This document shows, piece by piece, positions 18,052-25,857 of a stretch of DNA of 45,557 nt. The translations under genes were made by a program, and so were the position numbers. The stretch spans positions 53,814 to 99,370 of the forward strand of contig CAJUEX010000008.1 of NCBI GenBank assembly GCA_910585715.1, written 5' to 3'. Origin of the DNA: an uncultured Lachnospiraceae bacterium. GTDB taxonomy: Bacteria; Bacillota; Clostridia; Lachnospirales; Lachnospiraceae. Under the pieces are notes generated by a model. The model was not told where the DNA came from and ran no database searches. It saw only the letters and a list, made by a program, of their open reading frames with translations. How positions within the stretch are numbered: position 1 is the first letter of the stretch; each line of letters opens with the position of its first letter.

Positions 18052-19365
18052 ATGAAAAAATATAAGATGCTGCTTTTTTGGGGAGTTCTGCTGTTGCTCA
18101 CGGGTTGTTCCAAAACGGAAGAAACAGCCCTGCAGACAGAAGATATAACAGAAACAGAAGATTATGAAATGGAAAAGGCAGACTCTCTGGATTATGCAGC
18201 TATAGTAAAAATTGATGAAAAGAATCAGGCCATTACCTATAAAAATATTGCCAGTGGAAGAAATTATACATTATCCTATAACGGCACTACCAGCATGCAG
18301 AACCGCTATAATGAAGAAATCGTAGCAGGGCAGCTTCAGCAGGGAGACTTGGTTCAGGTGACTTTCCTGAAAAATAAAAAGCTTGCCAGAAAGGTGCTGT
18401 TGGATAAGGCATGCAGCATTATTGAAGAAATAAATGATTTTTCCATTAACAGGGCGGCTTCCACCATGATGATTGCCGGGCAGCAGTATGAGCTTTCCAA
18501 AAGCCTTGCAGTTTTAGCTGAAAATGAGGAAGTGGGGCTTATGGACATCAATGATGCGGATATGCTGAGAGCCCATGTGGTAGACCATACCATACACAGC
18601 CTTGTAATTGACAAAGGACATGGCTATATCCGCCTTGTAAACGACGAGTACTTCATCGGGGGCTTTATTGAGGTGGGACAGAATATTATAAAGCCTGTTA
18701 CAGAGGGAATGCTTCTGGCAGTACCGGAAGGAACCTACAAGGTATTGATTACAAATAAAGGCTACGGCGGCGAAAAAGAAGTGATAGTGGAAAGAAATAA
18801 AGAAACTCAGATTGATGTAGGCGATTTAAAGGGAGAAATCATCAAAACAGGAAAGATTTTATTCCTGATTACGCCTGGTGATGCAAAGCTTTCCATTGAC
18901 GGAAAAGAAACCGATTACAGCCAGCCCGTAGAATTAGAATATGGTATTCATCAAATCGTCTTAAAAGCCGACGGTTATGCTACACTGACTAAATACATTA
19001 AAGTGGGACAAGAACTTGCCAATATAGAGATTGTCATGGAGACAGGAGAAAGTACCGGATCTTCTGAAGAAGGAGAAGATTCAGATGAACAGGATAAGGG
19101 AAACAGTTCCGTGTCCTCTAATTCCCCAGTGTCTCCGTCGCTGTCAAAATATTCCGTTTATATTGATGCGCCGGACGGGGCGGAACTATATCTGGACGGT
19201 GCTTATGTAGGAGTGGTGCCTGCAAGCTTTACCAAGGAAAGCGGTAGTCATACCATTACTCTTAGAAAGAGCGGCTATCAGACAAGAAGCTATTCCATTC
19301 AGATTGATGATGAAGAAAAAGACGTTACCTATTCCTTTTCTGATTTAATTGCATCCGGCAAGTAG
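18052..19365 (+). CDS. PEGA-domain lipoprotein
   Basis: A lipoprotein signal (basic start, hydrophobic core, lipobox LLTGC with Cys at about 19) anchors this 437-residue protein outside the membrane. An unassigned region (about 40-200) is followed by beta-rich PEGA-type domains, one around 210-330 with GDAKLSIDGKETDY and one at the C-terminus (about 365-432) with DGAELYLDGAYVGVVP. A Ser/Glu/Asp-rich linker separates them. PEGA domains are found in surface proteins and are thought to mediate contacts in the envelope. AAAGGAGG precedes the ATG. The specific role is unknown. Confidence 0.85.
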   Translation: MKKYKMLLFWGVLLLLTGCSKTEETALQTEDITETEDYEMEKADSLDYAAIVKIDEKNQAITYKNIASGRNYTLSYNGTTSMQNRYNEEIVAGQLQQGDLVQVTFLKNKKLARKVLLDKACSIIEEINDFSINRAASTMMIAGQQYELSKSLAVLAENEEVGLMDINDADMLRAHVVDHTIHSLVIDKGHGYIRLVNDEYFIGGFIEVGQNIIKPVTEGMLLAVPEGTYKVLITNKGYGGEKEVIVERNKETQIDVGDLKGEIIKTGKILFLITPGDAKLSIDGKETDYSQPVELEYGIHQIVLKADGYATLTKYIKVGQELANIEIVMETGESTGSSEEGEDSDEQDKGNSSVSSNSPVSPSLSKYSVYIDAPDGAELYLDGAYVGVVPASFTKESGSHTITLRKSGYQTRSYSIQIDDEEKDVTYSFSDLIASGK

Positions 19366-19442
19366 GGCCATAAGAAATAGAATTGAAACTGTTATTGGTT
19401 AGCGACTGCTAACTCAATGATGATATAAGGAGGAGAAAATTT

Positions 19443-21179
19443 ATGAATTACAAGGAAGCTTATGAAGAATGGCTGTCAAATCCATACTTCGACGAGAACA
19501 CCAGGGAGGAGTTAAAGGCTCTTTCAGGAAACGAAAAAGAGATTGAAGACCGCTTTTACCGGGAGCTGGAATTTGGTACGGCAGGGCTTCGGGGCGTGAT
19601 TGGCGCAGGTACCAACCGTATGAATATTTATACAGTCCGTAAGACGACCCAGGGGCTTGCCAACTATATTATGGCACAGGGCGGTCAGGATAAAGGCGTG
19701 GCAATTGCTTATGATTCCAGACGCATGAGCCCGGAATTTGCAGATGAAGCAGCGCTTTGTCTTGCTGCCAACGGCATAAAGGCATATGTATTTGAATCCT
19801 TAAGGCCTACGCCGGAACTTTCCTATGCGGTGCGTAAGCTGGGCTGTATTGCCGGCATTAATATTACTGCAAGCCACAATCCGCCGGAATACAACGGCTA
19901 TAAAGTATACTGGGAGGATGGTGCGCAGATTACACCGCCTCATGACAGCGGTATTATGGATGAAGTTGCAAAGGTAACGGATTTTAATGCAGTAAAGACT
20001 ATGGACAAGGAAGCTGCCAAAGCGGCAGGTACATATGTAGTGATTGGAAAGGATATTGACGATCCTTATATTGAAGAGTTAAAAAGTCAGGTTATTCACT
20101 GGGATGCTATCAAAGAAGCCCAGAAGGACATTAAAATTGTTTACTCACCTCTTCATGGCACAGGAAATATTCCTGCAAGACGGGTCATGAAGGAATTAGG
20201 CTTTGAAAACGTATATGTAGTAAAAGAGCAGGAGCTGCCGGATGGAGAGTTCCCTACCGTTTCCTATCCCAATCCCGAAGCGGCAGAGGCTTTTGAGCTG
20301 GGCTTAAAGCTTGCAAAAGAAGTGGATGCGGATTTAGTGCTTGCTACTGACCCGGATGCAGACCGCCTTGGCGTTTATGTAAAGGATTCCAAATCAGGAG
20401 AATACATTACCCTCACCGGAAATATGTCGGGCTGCCTGCTTGCTGATTATGAAATCGGCCAGAGAAAGGCCACAAAAGGCCTTCCGGAAGATGGAGCCCT
20501 GATTAAAACCATCGTTACCACCAATATGGCGGATGCCATTGCAAAAGCATACGGCGTGAGGCTGATTGAAGTATTAACAGGATTTAAATATATCGGACAG
20601 CAGATTCTTGGCTTTGAACAGTCCGGAAAAGGAGAATACCTGTTTGGCTTTGAAGAAAGCTATGGCTGCTTAATCGGCACCCATGCAAGGGACAAGGATG
20701 CCATTGTTGCCACCATGGCTCTTTGTGAAGCAGCTGCTTACTATAAGACACAAAATATGACATTATGGGATGCCATGATTGCAATGTATGAAAAATACGG
20801 TTATTATAAGGATGATATTAAATCCATTACTTTAAAAGGCATTGAAGGCTTACAGAAAATTCAGGATATTTTAAATACATTGCGTGAGAATACTCCTGAA
20901 AAATTTGGAGATTATACAGTAGTGTCCGCAAGGGATTATAAAACAGGCATCATTAAAGACATTCAGACAGGCGCCGAATCCGAAACAGGACTTCCAAGTT
21001 CCAATGTGCTTTATTATGACCTGACAGATGACGCATGGTTATGTGTAAGACCTTCCGGCACGGAACCGAAAGTTAAATTTTACTATGGAATAAAAGGAAG
21101 CTCTTTGGAAGATGCAGAGGCAAAATCTGCAAAGCTGGGTGAAGAAGTGCTTGCCATGATTAACGGCATGTTAGGATAA
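19443..21179 (+). CDS. Phosphoglucomutase / phosphomannomutase
   Basis: This 578-residue alpha-D-phosphohexomutase interconverts hexose 1- and 6-phosphates, feeding glycogen, cell-wall and nucleotide-sugar synthesis. TASHNPPEYNGYK carries the active-site phosphoserine, DPDADRLG the metal site, GFEESYG the sugar-binding loop and RPSGTEPK the phosphate-binding loop. Length and motifs fit the PgcA-like group. A strong AAGGAGGAG ribosome site precedes the ATG. The mazG gene starts 10 bases after the stop, so the two are probably co-transcribed. Confidence 0.95.
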   Translation: MNYKEAYEEWLSNPYFDENTREELKALSGNEKEIEDRFYRELEFGTAGLRGVIGAGTNRMNIYTVRKTTQGLANYIMAQGGQDKGVAIAYDSRRMSPEFADEAALCLAANGIKAYVFESLRPTPELSYAVRKLGCIAGINITASHNPPEYNGYKVYWEDGAQITPPHDSGIMDEVAKVTDFNAVKTMDKEAAKAAGTYVVIGKDIDDPYIEELKSQVIHWDAIKEAQKDIKIVYSPLHGTGNIPARRVMKELGFENVYVVKEQELPDGEFPTVSYPNPEAAEAFELGLKLAKEVDADLVLATDPDADRLGVYVKDSKSGEYITLTGNMSGCLLADYEIGQRKATKGLPEDGALIKTIVTTNMADAIAKAYGVRLIEVLTGFKYIGQQILGFEQSGKGEYLFGFEESYGCLIGTHARDKDAIVATMALCEAAAYYKTQNMTLWDAMIAMYEKYGYYKDDIKSITLKGIEGLQKIQDILNTLRENTPEKFGDYTVVSARDYKTGIIKDIQTGAESETGLPSSNVLYYDLTDDAWLCVRPSGTEPKVKFYYGIKGSSLEDAEAKSAKLGEEVLAMINGMLG

Positions 21180-21189
21180 TACAGGCGTT

Positions 21190-21894
21190 ATGGAAAAGAA
21201 AACCTATACAATGGATGATTTTACTCATATTATTGAAAAGCTGCGAAGCGAAAACGGCTGTCCATGGGATAAAGAACAGACTCATGAATCCTTAAAGCCC
21301 TGTATGCGGGAAGAGGCGGCGGAAGTGCTGGCGGCTATCCGCATACTGGATAAAACCGGCAACCCGGAAAATCTCCGGGAGGAGCTGGGTGATGTTCTCC
21401 TTCAGGTTGTGATGCACAGTCAGATTGCAAAAGAAGAGGGATTGTTCACTCTTGAGGATGTGGTACAGGAGGTCAGCGAAAAGATGGTTCGCCGTCATCC
21501 CCACGTATTCGGAACTGTTCAGGCAGACAATTCTTCCCAGGTGTTGAAAAACTGGGAAGAAATCAAAAAAGCGGAAAAACAGGGAAAAGAATGGGTAAAA
21601 ACTCCCTTAAAGGATATTCCCCCGGAGCTTCCCGCTTTAGTGCGGGCCGTTAAAACCTTAAAAAAGACGGACAAGCTTTATGAAAAGCAGCCGGATTTAG
21701 CAGAGACCTTTACATCTATTAAGGAGCAGACAGAGAGTCTGGAAAATGCGCTGCAGCAGGAAAAAGAACCATATTTAAAACAGGCGGTAGGGGAGCTTTT
21801 ATGGAGCATTGCCAATCTTTCCAGACTGTTGTCCGTAGATGCTGAGCAGGCGCTTGTAGATAAAACAGAGGATTTTCTGGAAAAATATGAATAA
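21190..21894 (+). CDS. mazG: Nucleoside triphosphate pyrophosphohydrolase MazG
   Basis: The 234-residue protein hydrolyses NTPs to NMP and pyrophosphate. The MazG signature CPWDKEQTHESL near residue 20 and the EExxE-type metal site around EELGDVLLQVV are visible. It lies in the position held by yabN (whose C-terminal half is MazG) in the Bacillus sporulation cluster, before hup and rqcP. Here it lacks the N-terminal methyltransferase domain of YabN. The ribosome site is weak (AGGCG), consistent with coupling to the gene upstream. Confidence 0.92.
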   Translation: MEKKTYTMDDFTHIIEKLRSENGCPWDKEQTHESLKPCMREEAAEVLAAIRILDKTGNPENLREELGDVLLQVVMHSQIAKEEGLFTLEDVVQEVSEKMVRRHPHVFGTVQADNSSQVLKNWEEIKKAEKQGKEWVKTPLKDIPPELPALVRAVKTLKKTDKLYEKQPDLAETFTSIKEQTESLENALQQEKEPYLKQAVGELLWSIANLSRLLSVDAEQALVDKTEDFLEKYE

Positions 21895-21938
21895 ATAGTA
21901 AATAATTTGGAAAAAACCCTTAAAAAAGCCGATTTTCC

Positions 21939-21967
21939 TTGACAAAAGCTGGTAAACAGACTATAAA
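21939..21967 (+). promoter_or_regulatory. Strong promoter of hup
   Basis: Consensus TTGACA (21939-21944) and TATAAA (21962-21967) are separated by exactly 17 bases, about 65 bases before the hup start. Confidence 0.85.
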
Positions 21968-22031
21968 TATGTATAAGCGTTTTAAATTAAAACGAAATAA
22001 AATATACTCGTTAAAGAGGAGGAGTTCAAGA

Positions 22032-22310
22032 ATGAACAAAACAGAATTAGTAGCAGCTATAGCTGAACAGGCAGAAATTTCTAAAAAGGATGCAGAAAAA
22101 GCTTTAAAGGCTTTCACAGATGTAGTTTCAGAAGAATTAAAAAAAGGTGAGAAAATCCAATTAGTTGGTTTTGGTACATTTGAAGTATCTGAAAGAGCTG
22201 CTAGAGAAGGAAGAAATCCTCAAAGTGGAGAAGTTATGAAGATTGCAGCTTCTAAAGCTCCTAAGTTCAAAGCTGGTAAGGCTTTAAAAGATTTAGTAAA
22301 CGGTAAATAA
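22032..22310 (+). CDS. hup: HU-family DNA-binding protein
   Basis: This 92-residue nucleoid protein bends and compacts DNA as a dimer. The start MNKTELVAAIAEQAEISKKD, the GFGTFEV turn and the arm segment RNPQSGE are typical of HU. AGGAGG at 22017-22022 supports the ATG at 22032; the longer open frame from 21939 is not used. It has its own strong promoter and terminator, as expected for an abundant protein, and its codon use looks more biased than that of its neighbours. Confidence 0.97.
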   Translation: MNKTELVAAIAEQAEISKKDAEKALKAFTDVVSEELKKGEKIQLVGFGTFEVSERAAREGRNPQSGEVMKIAASKAPKFKAGKALKDLVNGK

Positions 22311-22325
22311 GAATCGTTACTTTGA

Positions 22326-22353
22326 GGGAACCTGATTTCAGGTTCCCTTTTTT
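22326..22353 (+). terminator. Terminator of hup
   Basis: A 9-bp perfect stem GGGAACCTG/CAGGTTCCC with a 4-base loop is followed by TTTTTT. Confidence 0.93.
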
Positions 22354-22389
22354 CGCTTTAAGCAGGCAGTTGTGAAGCAGCGGTTCAGA

Positions 22390-22583
22390 CAGCAGTTCCC
22401 CCACAGGAATCCGTATGGAGATTTGACAGAACATGTTTCTACGTCGTCACGCTCCCGCTCTGATAAAAACGCAGCAGTGCTAAGCTCGAAAAAACCTCGC
22501 CAAGCACTGGCGTTTTTATAAGGACTCCTTAAGAAATCATGTTCTGCCAGATCTCCATACGGATTCCTGTGGGGGAACTGCTG
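22390..22583. repeat. Long inverted-repeat element, copy A (conserved core, private arms)
   Basis: Arms at about 22390-22440 and 22531-22583 are complementary over about 50 bp with few mismatches. The core between them (about 22441-22530) is nearly identical to those of copies B and C. Inside the core ATAAAAACGC pairs with GCGTTTTTAT and CAGTGCT with AGCACTG, making a second hairpin at the tip. With the hup terminator it fills the 332-base gap before rqcP. Confidence 0.9.
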
Positions 22584-22642
22584 CTTTGCGAAACGTCTTG
22601 CAGGACACGCAAAATTTCAATATAAAAGAAAGAAGGAAAAAG

Positions 22643-22882
22643 ATGAGATTAGACAAATATTTAAAAGTCTCGCGTCTTATTAAGAGAAGGACGGTAGCAA
22701 ATGAGGCCTGTGATGCAGGCAGGGTCATGATAAACGGCAAGGTTGCCAAGGCAAGTGTTGATGTGAAAACCGGGGACAAAATTACCATTAACTTTGGCAA
22801 CAAAGAGGTGGCAGTAGAGGTGCTCACCGTTCAGGAGACTGTAAAAAAAGAAGAAGCAAAGGAAATGTTCCGTTATTTATAA
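22643..22882 (+). CDS. rqcP: S4-domain RNA-binding protein RqcP
   Basis: This 79-residue protein is essentially one S4 RNA-binding domain, starting MRLDKYLKVSRLIKRRT. It corresponds to YabO/RqcP of Bacillus, a ribosome-quality-control factor that works with RqcH during alanine tailing on stalled 50S subunits. AGAAGGAAAAAG precedes the ATG at 22643, so the longer frame from 22586 is not needed. The position before yabP, yabQ and divIC supports the assignment. The gene is flanked on both sides by inverted copies of a long repeat element. Confidence 0.9.
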   Translation: MRLDKYLKVSRLIKRRTVANEACDAGRVMINGKVAKASVDVKTGDKITINFGNKEVAVEVLTVQETVKKEEAKEMFRYL

Positions 22883-22888
22883 AAAAGG

Positions 22889-23109
22889 TAACAGTTCAGC
22901 CCTCAGTTTTCCCTCACGGCAATCCAAGCCGGCGGCAGGCAGAAAGTGATTTCTAAAGGAGCCCTTATAAAAACGCCAGCGCTTAGCGAGGTTCTTTCGA
23001 GCTTAGCACTGCTGCGTTTTTATCAGAGCGGGAGCGTGGCGACGTAGAAACACTTTCTGCCTGCCTCCGATTCTATTCCTGTGAGGGAAAACTGAGGGCT
23101 GAACTGTTA
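22889..23109. repeat. Long inverted-repeat element, copy B (opposite orientation)
   Basis: Arms at about 22889-22955 and 23047-23109 pair at both ends, with a less well paired middle. The core (about 22956-23046) is the reverse complement of the copy A core with few changes. It starts 7 bases after the rqcP stop. The sequence GAACTGTTAT at its right end is directly repeated at 23111-23120. Confidence 0.9.
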
Positions 23110-23129
23110 TGAACTGTTATTAAAAAAAG

Positions 23130-23158
23130 ACATATTCCATCCTTCCTGAGAATATATT
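23130..23158 (+). promoter_or_regulatory. Possible sigma-E-type promoter of yabPQ
   Basis: ACATATT (23130-23136) matches six of seven positions of the sporulation sigma-E -35 consensus. After a 14-base spacer, AATATATT (23151-23158) matches five of eight -10 positions. In Bacillus, yabP is under sigma-E control. It lies 27 bases before the yabP ATG. Confidence 0.45.
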
Positions 23159-23184
23159 TAAAAAAGATTAGGAGGGATATTTTT

Positions 23185-23475
23185 ATGGAGGATTTAAATA
23201 ACGTAAAGCAGCGTGCTCACAAATTCATGCTGACAAATAGAAGGACATGTATGGTAAGCGGCGTTGCAGATGTGTTGTCCTTTGACCTGTCGGAAATTCT
23301 GTTGGAAACCGACCAGGGAATGCTTATGATTAAGGGCAGTGACCTGCATGTAAACAGGCTGACTCTGGAAAAGGGCGAAGTAGATATTGAAGGCAAAATA
23401 GACAGCCTGACCTATTCGGAAGTATCCAGCTATGGAAGTAAAGGAGATTCTCTTTTGGGAAAACTGTTCAAATAA
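23185..23475 (+). CDS. yabP: Sporulation protein YabP
   Basis: This 96-residue YabP-family protein is made in the mother cell during sporulation. The sequence RRTCMVSGVADVLSFD...ILLETDQGMLMIKG fits the family's beta-rich domain. AGGAGG stands before the ATG. In Bacillus yabP is the partner of yabQ, which is needed for the spore cortex; the same order is seen here, with yabQ starting two bases after the stop. Confidence 0.92.
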   Translation: MEDLNNVKQRAHKFMLTNRRTCMVSGVADVLSFDLSEILLETDQGMLMIKGSDLHVNRLTLEKGEVDIEGKIDSLTYSEVSSYGSKGDSLLGKLFK

Positions 23476-23476
23476 T

Positions 23477-24028
23477 ATGAGTCCTGAAATTATAAATGAG
23501 TCTCATTTTCTTTTTTATTCCATATTGTCGGGAATTATTATTACTGTGATATATGATTTTATAAAGATTATCCGGAATGTAATTCCCCACAATGGCTTTT
23601 TTGAAGCATTAGAGGATACCATATTCTGGATTTTTGCATCCCTTTTTCTTTTTTCCATGCTTTATAAAGTAAATAATGGAACAGTCAGATGGTTTGCAAT
23701 TGCAGGTACATTTGTGGGAATGTTAGTTTACAAAAAAACTCTGGGTCAATATATTGTGGAAATTATGTCAACAATAATCAATCAAATACTACATGTGGTA
23801 TTTAAGACTTTGGGATTCCTTTTTTCACCGGTAAAATGGCTTATTTCCAAGGGTTGCCGCATGCTGAAAAAAATGAAAAAGTATGGTAAAAAGCAGTTGA
23901 CGGGCAATGTAAAAAAGGTTAAGATGTTATTATGTAAACACCAAAGGGGCAAAAAACGGGGAAGAGGTTACAAAGAAAATGAGGGTAAATCGAAAAGTTG
24001 CCTTTCGGGGAAGAAAGCGCCAGAATAA
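23477..24028 (+). CDS. yabQ: Spore cortex biosynthesis protein YabQ
   Basis: This 183-residue membrane protein has four to five hydrophobic segments in the first 125 residues and a strongly basic C-terminal tail. It corresponds to YabQ, required for cortex formation and located around the forespore. The ATG at 23477 lies directly after the yabP stop; the open frame starting at 23432 overlaps yabP and is less likely. The 3' end overlaps divIC by 50 bases in another frame. Confidence 0.88.
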   Translation: MSPEIINESHFLFYSILSGIIITVIYDFIKIIRNVIPHNGFFEALEDTIFWIFASLFLFSMLYKVNNGTVRWFAIAGTFVGMLVYKKTLGQYIVEIMSTIINQILHVVFKTLGFLFSPVKWLISKGCRMLKKMKKYGKKQLTGNVKKVKMLLCKHQRGKKRGRGYKENEGKSKSCLSGKKAPE

Positions 24029-24293
24029 AATGGGCATGTTCTTGGTTACTACAGTAGTTATAATGATGCTTGCAGTAGTTTTCCTGAATAGTATACAGCT
24101 AAGAGCAAAACAGGCAGAATATAAAGCAAGGCAGGAACAGCTTCAGGCAGAAATTGACGCAGAAAACGAAAGAGCAGAAGAAATAGAAAATTTTAAAAAA
24201 TACACCAAGACAAAGGCATACATAGAAGAAGTAGCCAAGGATAAGCTCGGGCTTGTTTATGAGGGCGAGATTATATTTGAAACTGAGAATTAA
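23979..24293 (+). CDS. divIC: Septum formation initiator DivIC/FtsB family
   Basis: This 104-residue bitopic protein has a basic cytoplasmic N-terminus, one transmembrane segment (about 19-38), an extracellular coiled coil (about 40-75) and the conserved end YIEEVAKDKLGLVYEGE. It forms part of the DivIB-FtsL-DivIC complex that activates septal peptidoglycan synthesis. The ATG at 23979 keeps the basic N-terminus; an in-frame ATG at 24030, just after the yabQ stop, would remove it. A terminator follows. Confidence 0.92.
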   Translation: MRVNRKVAFRGRKRQNKMGMFLVTTVVIMMLAVVFLNSIQLRAKQAEYKARQEQLQAEIDAENERAEEIENFKKYTKTKAYIEEVAKDKLGLVYEGEIIFETEN

Positions 24294-24295
24294 AG

Positions 24296-24329
24296 GCACT
24301 GATGTTGCAGATTGCATCGGTGCTTTTTA
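24296..24329 (+). terminator. Terminator after divIC
   Basis: Stem GGCACTGATG/CATCGGTGCT with one G-T pair (about 24296-24304 with 24315-24323) is followed by TTTTT. It ends the yabP-yabQ-divIC operon. Confidence 0.85.
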
Positions 24330-24409
24330 TTATGCATTTTTTTCTTAAAAGATTGCTTTGTCTCATTTGTTTTATAAAATAAAATTATCGCATGTTTTTG
24401 AAAAAAATA

Positions 24410-24438
24410 TTGACATTTTTAGAAAACATTATTAGAAT
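24410..24438 (+). promoter_or_regulatory. Promoter of the secretory insertion
   Basis: TTGACA (24410-24415) and TAGAAT (24433-24438) are spaced by 17 bases. They precede the SurA-N-like, protease and LRR genes. Confidence 0.7.
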
Positions 24439-24512
24439 CTTATTTAAAAGAAAATTAGATGGGAGTGATATGAATGAAAGGATATTTATGAAAGTTAAAT
24501 ACTAAACATAAG

Positions 24513-25115
24513 TTGGCTTGGGGAACTGGATTGCTATTAGGAATTATAATTTCTGTATTTATTATGAAGCATATTTACTACAAGGAACATATTCAGGATG
24601 GCAGCAAACAGATTATAGCCACGGTTAATGATTATAATATTTATCAGTCGGATGTTGATAATATTTATAATCAATTGGAAGGGGATGTTCAAAAGGAAAA
24701 AATATTGCAGGATATAATTGATGAGTATGTAGTAATAGAACAGGCAGAAGAATATGAAATTGAAGTCACAGAAGAAGAAGTACAAGATTTAATAACACAA
24801 TTTCAGAAAGAACAAAATCTGGTATATCAAAAAGGAGTTGAGATATATGGAAAGGAAAGTTTTGAAGATAGTCTGAAAGAGCAAATGATATATGAAAAGG
24901 TAAAATTAACTGTACTGGAAAATGAACTGAATCTTAATGAAAGAAAGAATATAGAAGACTTTAAAGAATTTGTGTTACAATCCGGCGATGATACAATAAA
25001 GGACATGAGTCCCGAGGAAATTATCAGCAATCGCAAGGAAGAAATGGAAAATTACATATTTGACCAATGGGTGATTCAAAAAAGAAGCGAAGTTGAGATT
25101 CAGAAAAAGAAATAG
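24513..25115 (+). CDS. Membrane-anchored SurA/PrsA N-domain protein, start region disrupted
   Basis: A transmembrane anchor (about residues 3-20 from TTG 24513) is followed by an extracellular helical domain with IIATVNDYNIYQSDVDNI and a long acidic helical part. This resembles the N-terminal chaperone domain of SurA/PrsA without a prolyl isomerase domain. The natural start seems to be ATG 24474, which has a good GGGAG site 8 bases upstream, but its sixth codon is TGA (24489-24491). The frame is open again from 24492, with no ATG before the anchor; TTG 24513 has no ribosome site. The gene may be weakly translated or a recent pseudogene. Its neighbours are secreted proteins, so a role in their folding is a reasonable inference. 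Confidence 0.6.
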   Translation: MAWGTGLLLGIIISVFIMKHIYYKEHIQDGSKQIIATVNDYNIYQSDVDNIYNQLEGDVQKEKILQDIIDEYVVIEQAEEYEIEVTEEEVQDLITQFQKEQNLVYQKGVEIYGKESFEDSLKEQMIYEKVKLTVLENELNLNERKNIEDFKEFVLQSGDDTIKDMSPEEIISNRKEEMENYIFDQWVIQKRSEVEIQKKK

Positions 25116-25147
25116 AAAATATGATAGAAATCAGTAGAGGAGAGAAA

Positions 25148-25846
25148 ATGAAAAAAAGTATCATAAAAGCAATAGCAGTTATACTGGTGATAATAGCAGG
25201 AATTAAAATAAATACGAAAGAGGCACAAGCTGCATATCCCAGCACACAAACCACAAGGGTTGTTTCAGAAAAGGAGCTTAAGCCTTGTTCATTTGATAAT
25301 TTAGAAGTTTTAGATATGGACTATTCTAAAAAGTTAAAAAAAGGGTGTGTTGTTGTAGAAGCAAAGGTTGTCTGCGATTCCTCATACCGTAAAAAGTTTT
25401 CAAAGGATTGGTCTAGCCGTTCAAAGAAGACAGTTGTACAGGCTACAAATTTTCTGTATGACAAGTTTAATATTTATTATAAAGTAAAAAAAGGTGTATC
25501 CTGGGACAGCGGAAAAACTAAAAATCCGGAAGAGCTATTGTCACAATTATATTCTAAGTATCATGTAAGCAAGAATAAAAATGTGGATGTGGTAATCGGA
25601 TTCACCAGAAAGAGACAGGACGATATATTAGGTATAGGCTATATAGGATATCCATATGCTTTGGTTTGTTCAACTGTATACAAAACGGATATACAAACAG
25701 CACAACACGAAACCGGACATAATTACAAATTACGACATTGCAATAATAGTAAGTGTACAATGTATCCTTATTCTTATCAGGAAAATACTAACAGGTTATG
25801 TGAAAAGCATCAAAAACAGTGGAAAAATAATCGCAAATTATATTAG
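25148..25846 (+). CDS. Secreted archaemetzincin-like zinc protease
   Basis: This 232-residue protein has a signal peptide (basic start, hydrophobic core, cleavage expected after AQA near residue 31). The zinc motif is HETGHNYKLRH (H187, E188, H191, H197). It is directly followed by C198, C203 and M205, giving HC-x4-C-x-M, then 12 residues to C218 and H221. Archaemetzincins have HExxHxxGxxHCx4CxM...CxxC, so the arrangement is very close. Two features differ: Lys replaces the motif glycine, and the last zinc-site cysteine is His. Known archaemetzincins are mostly not secreted. GAGGAGA precedes ATG 25148. The following LRR gene starts 11 bases after the stop. Confidence 0.72.
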   Translation: MKKSIIKAIAVILVIIAGIKINTKEAQAAYPSTQTTRVVSEKELKPCSFDNLEVLDMDYSKKLKKGCVVVEAKVVCDSSYRKKFSKDWSSRSKKTVVQATNFLYDKFNIYYKVKKGVSWDSGKTKNPEELLSQLYSKYHVSKNKNVDVVIGFTRKRQDDILGIGYIGYPYALVCSTVYKTDIQTAQHETGHNYKLRHCNNSKCTMYPYSYQENTNRLCEKHQKQWKNNRKLY

Positions 25847-25857
25847 TAGGAGGAAAT

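Noticed and set aside
24489..24491. TGA read as selenocysteine in the SurA-N-like gene
   Set aside because: It is in a signal or leader region, no SECIS-like hairpin follows, and nothing points to a redox function.
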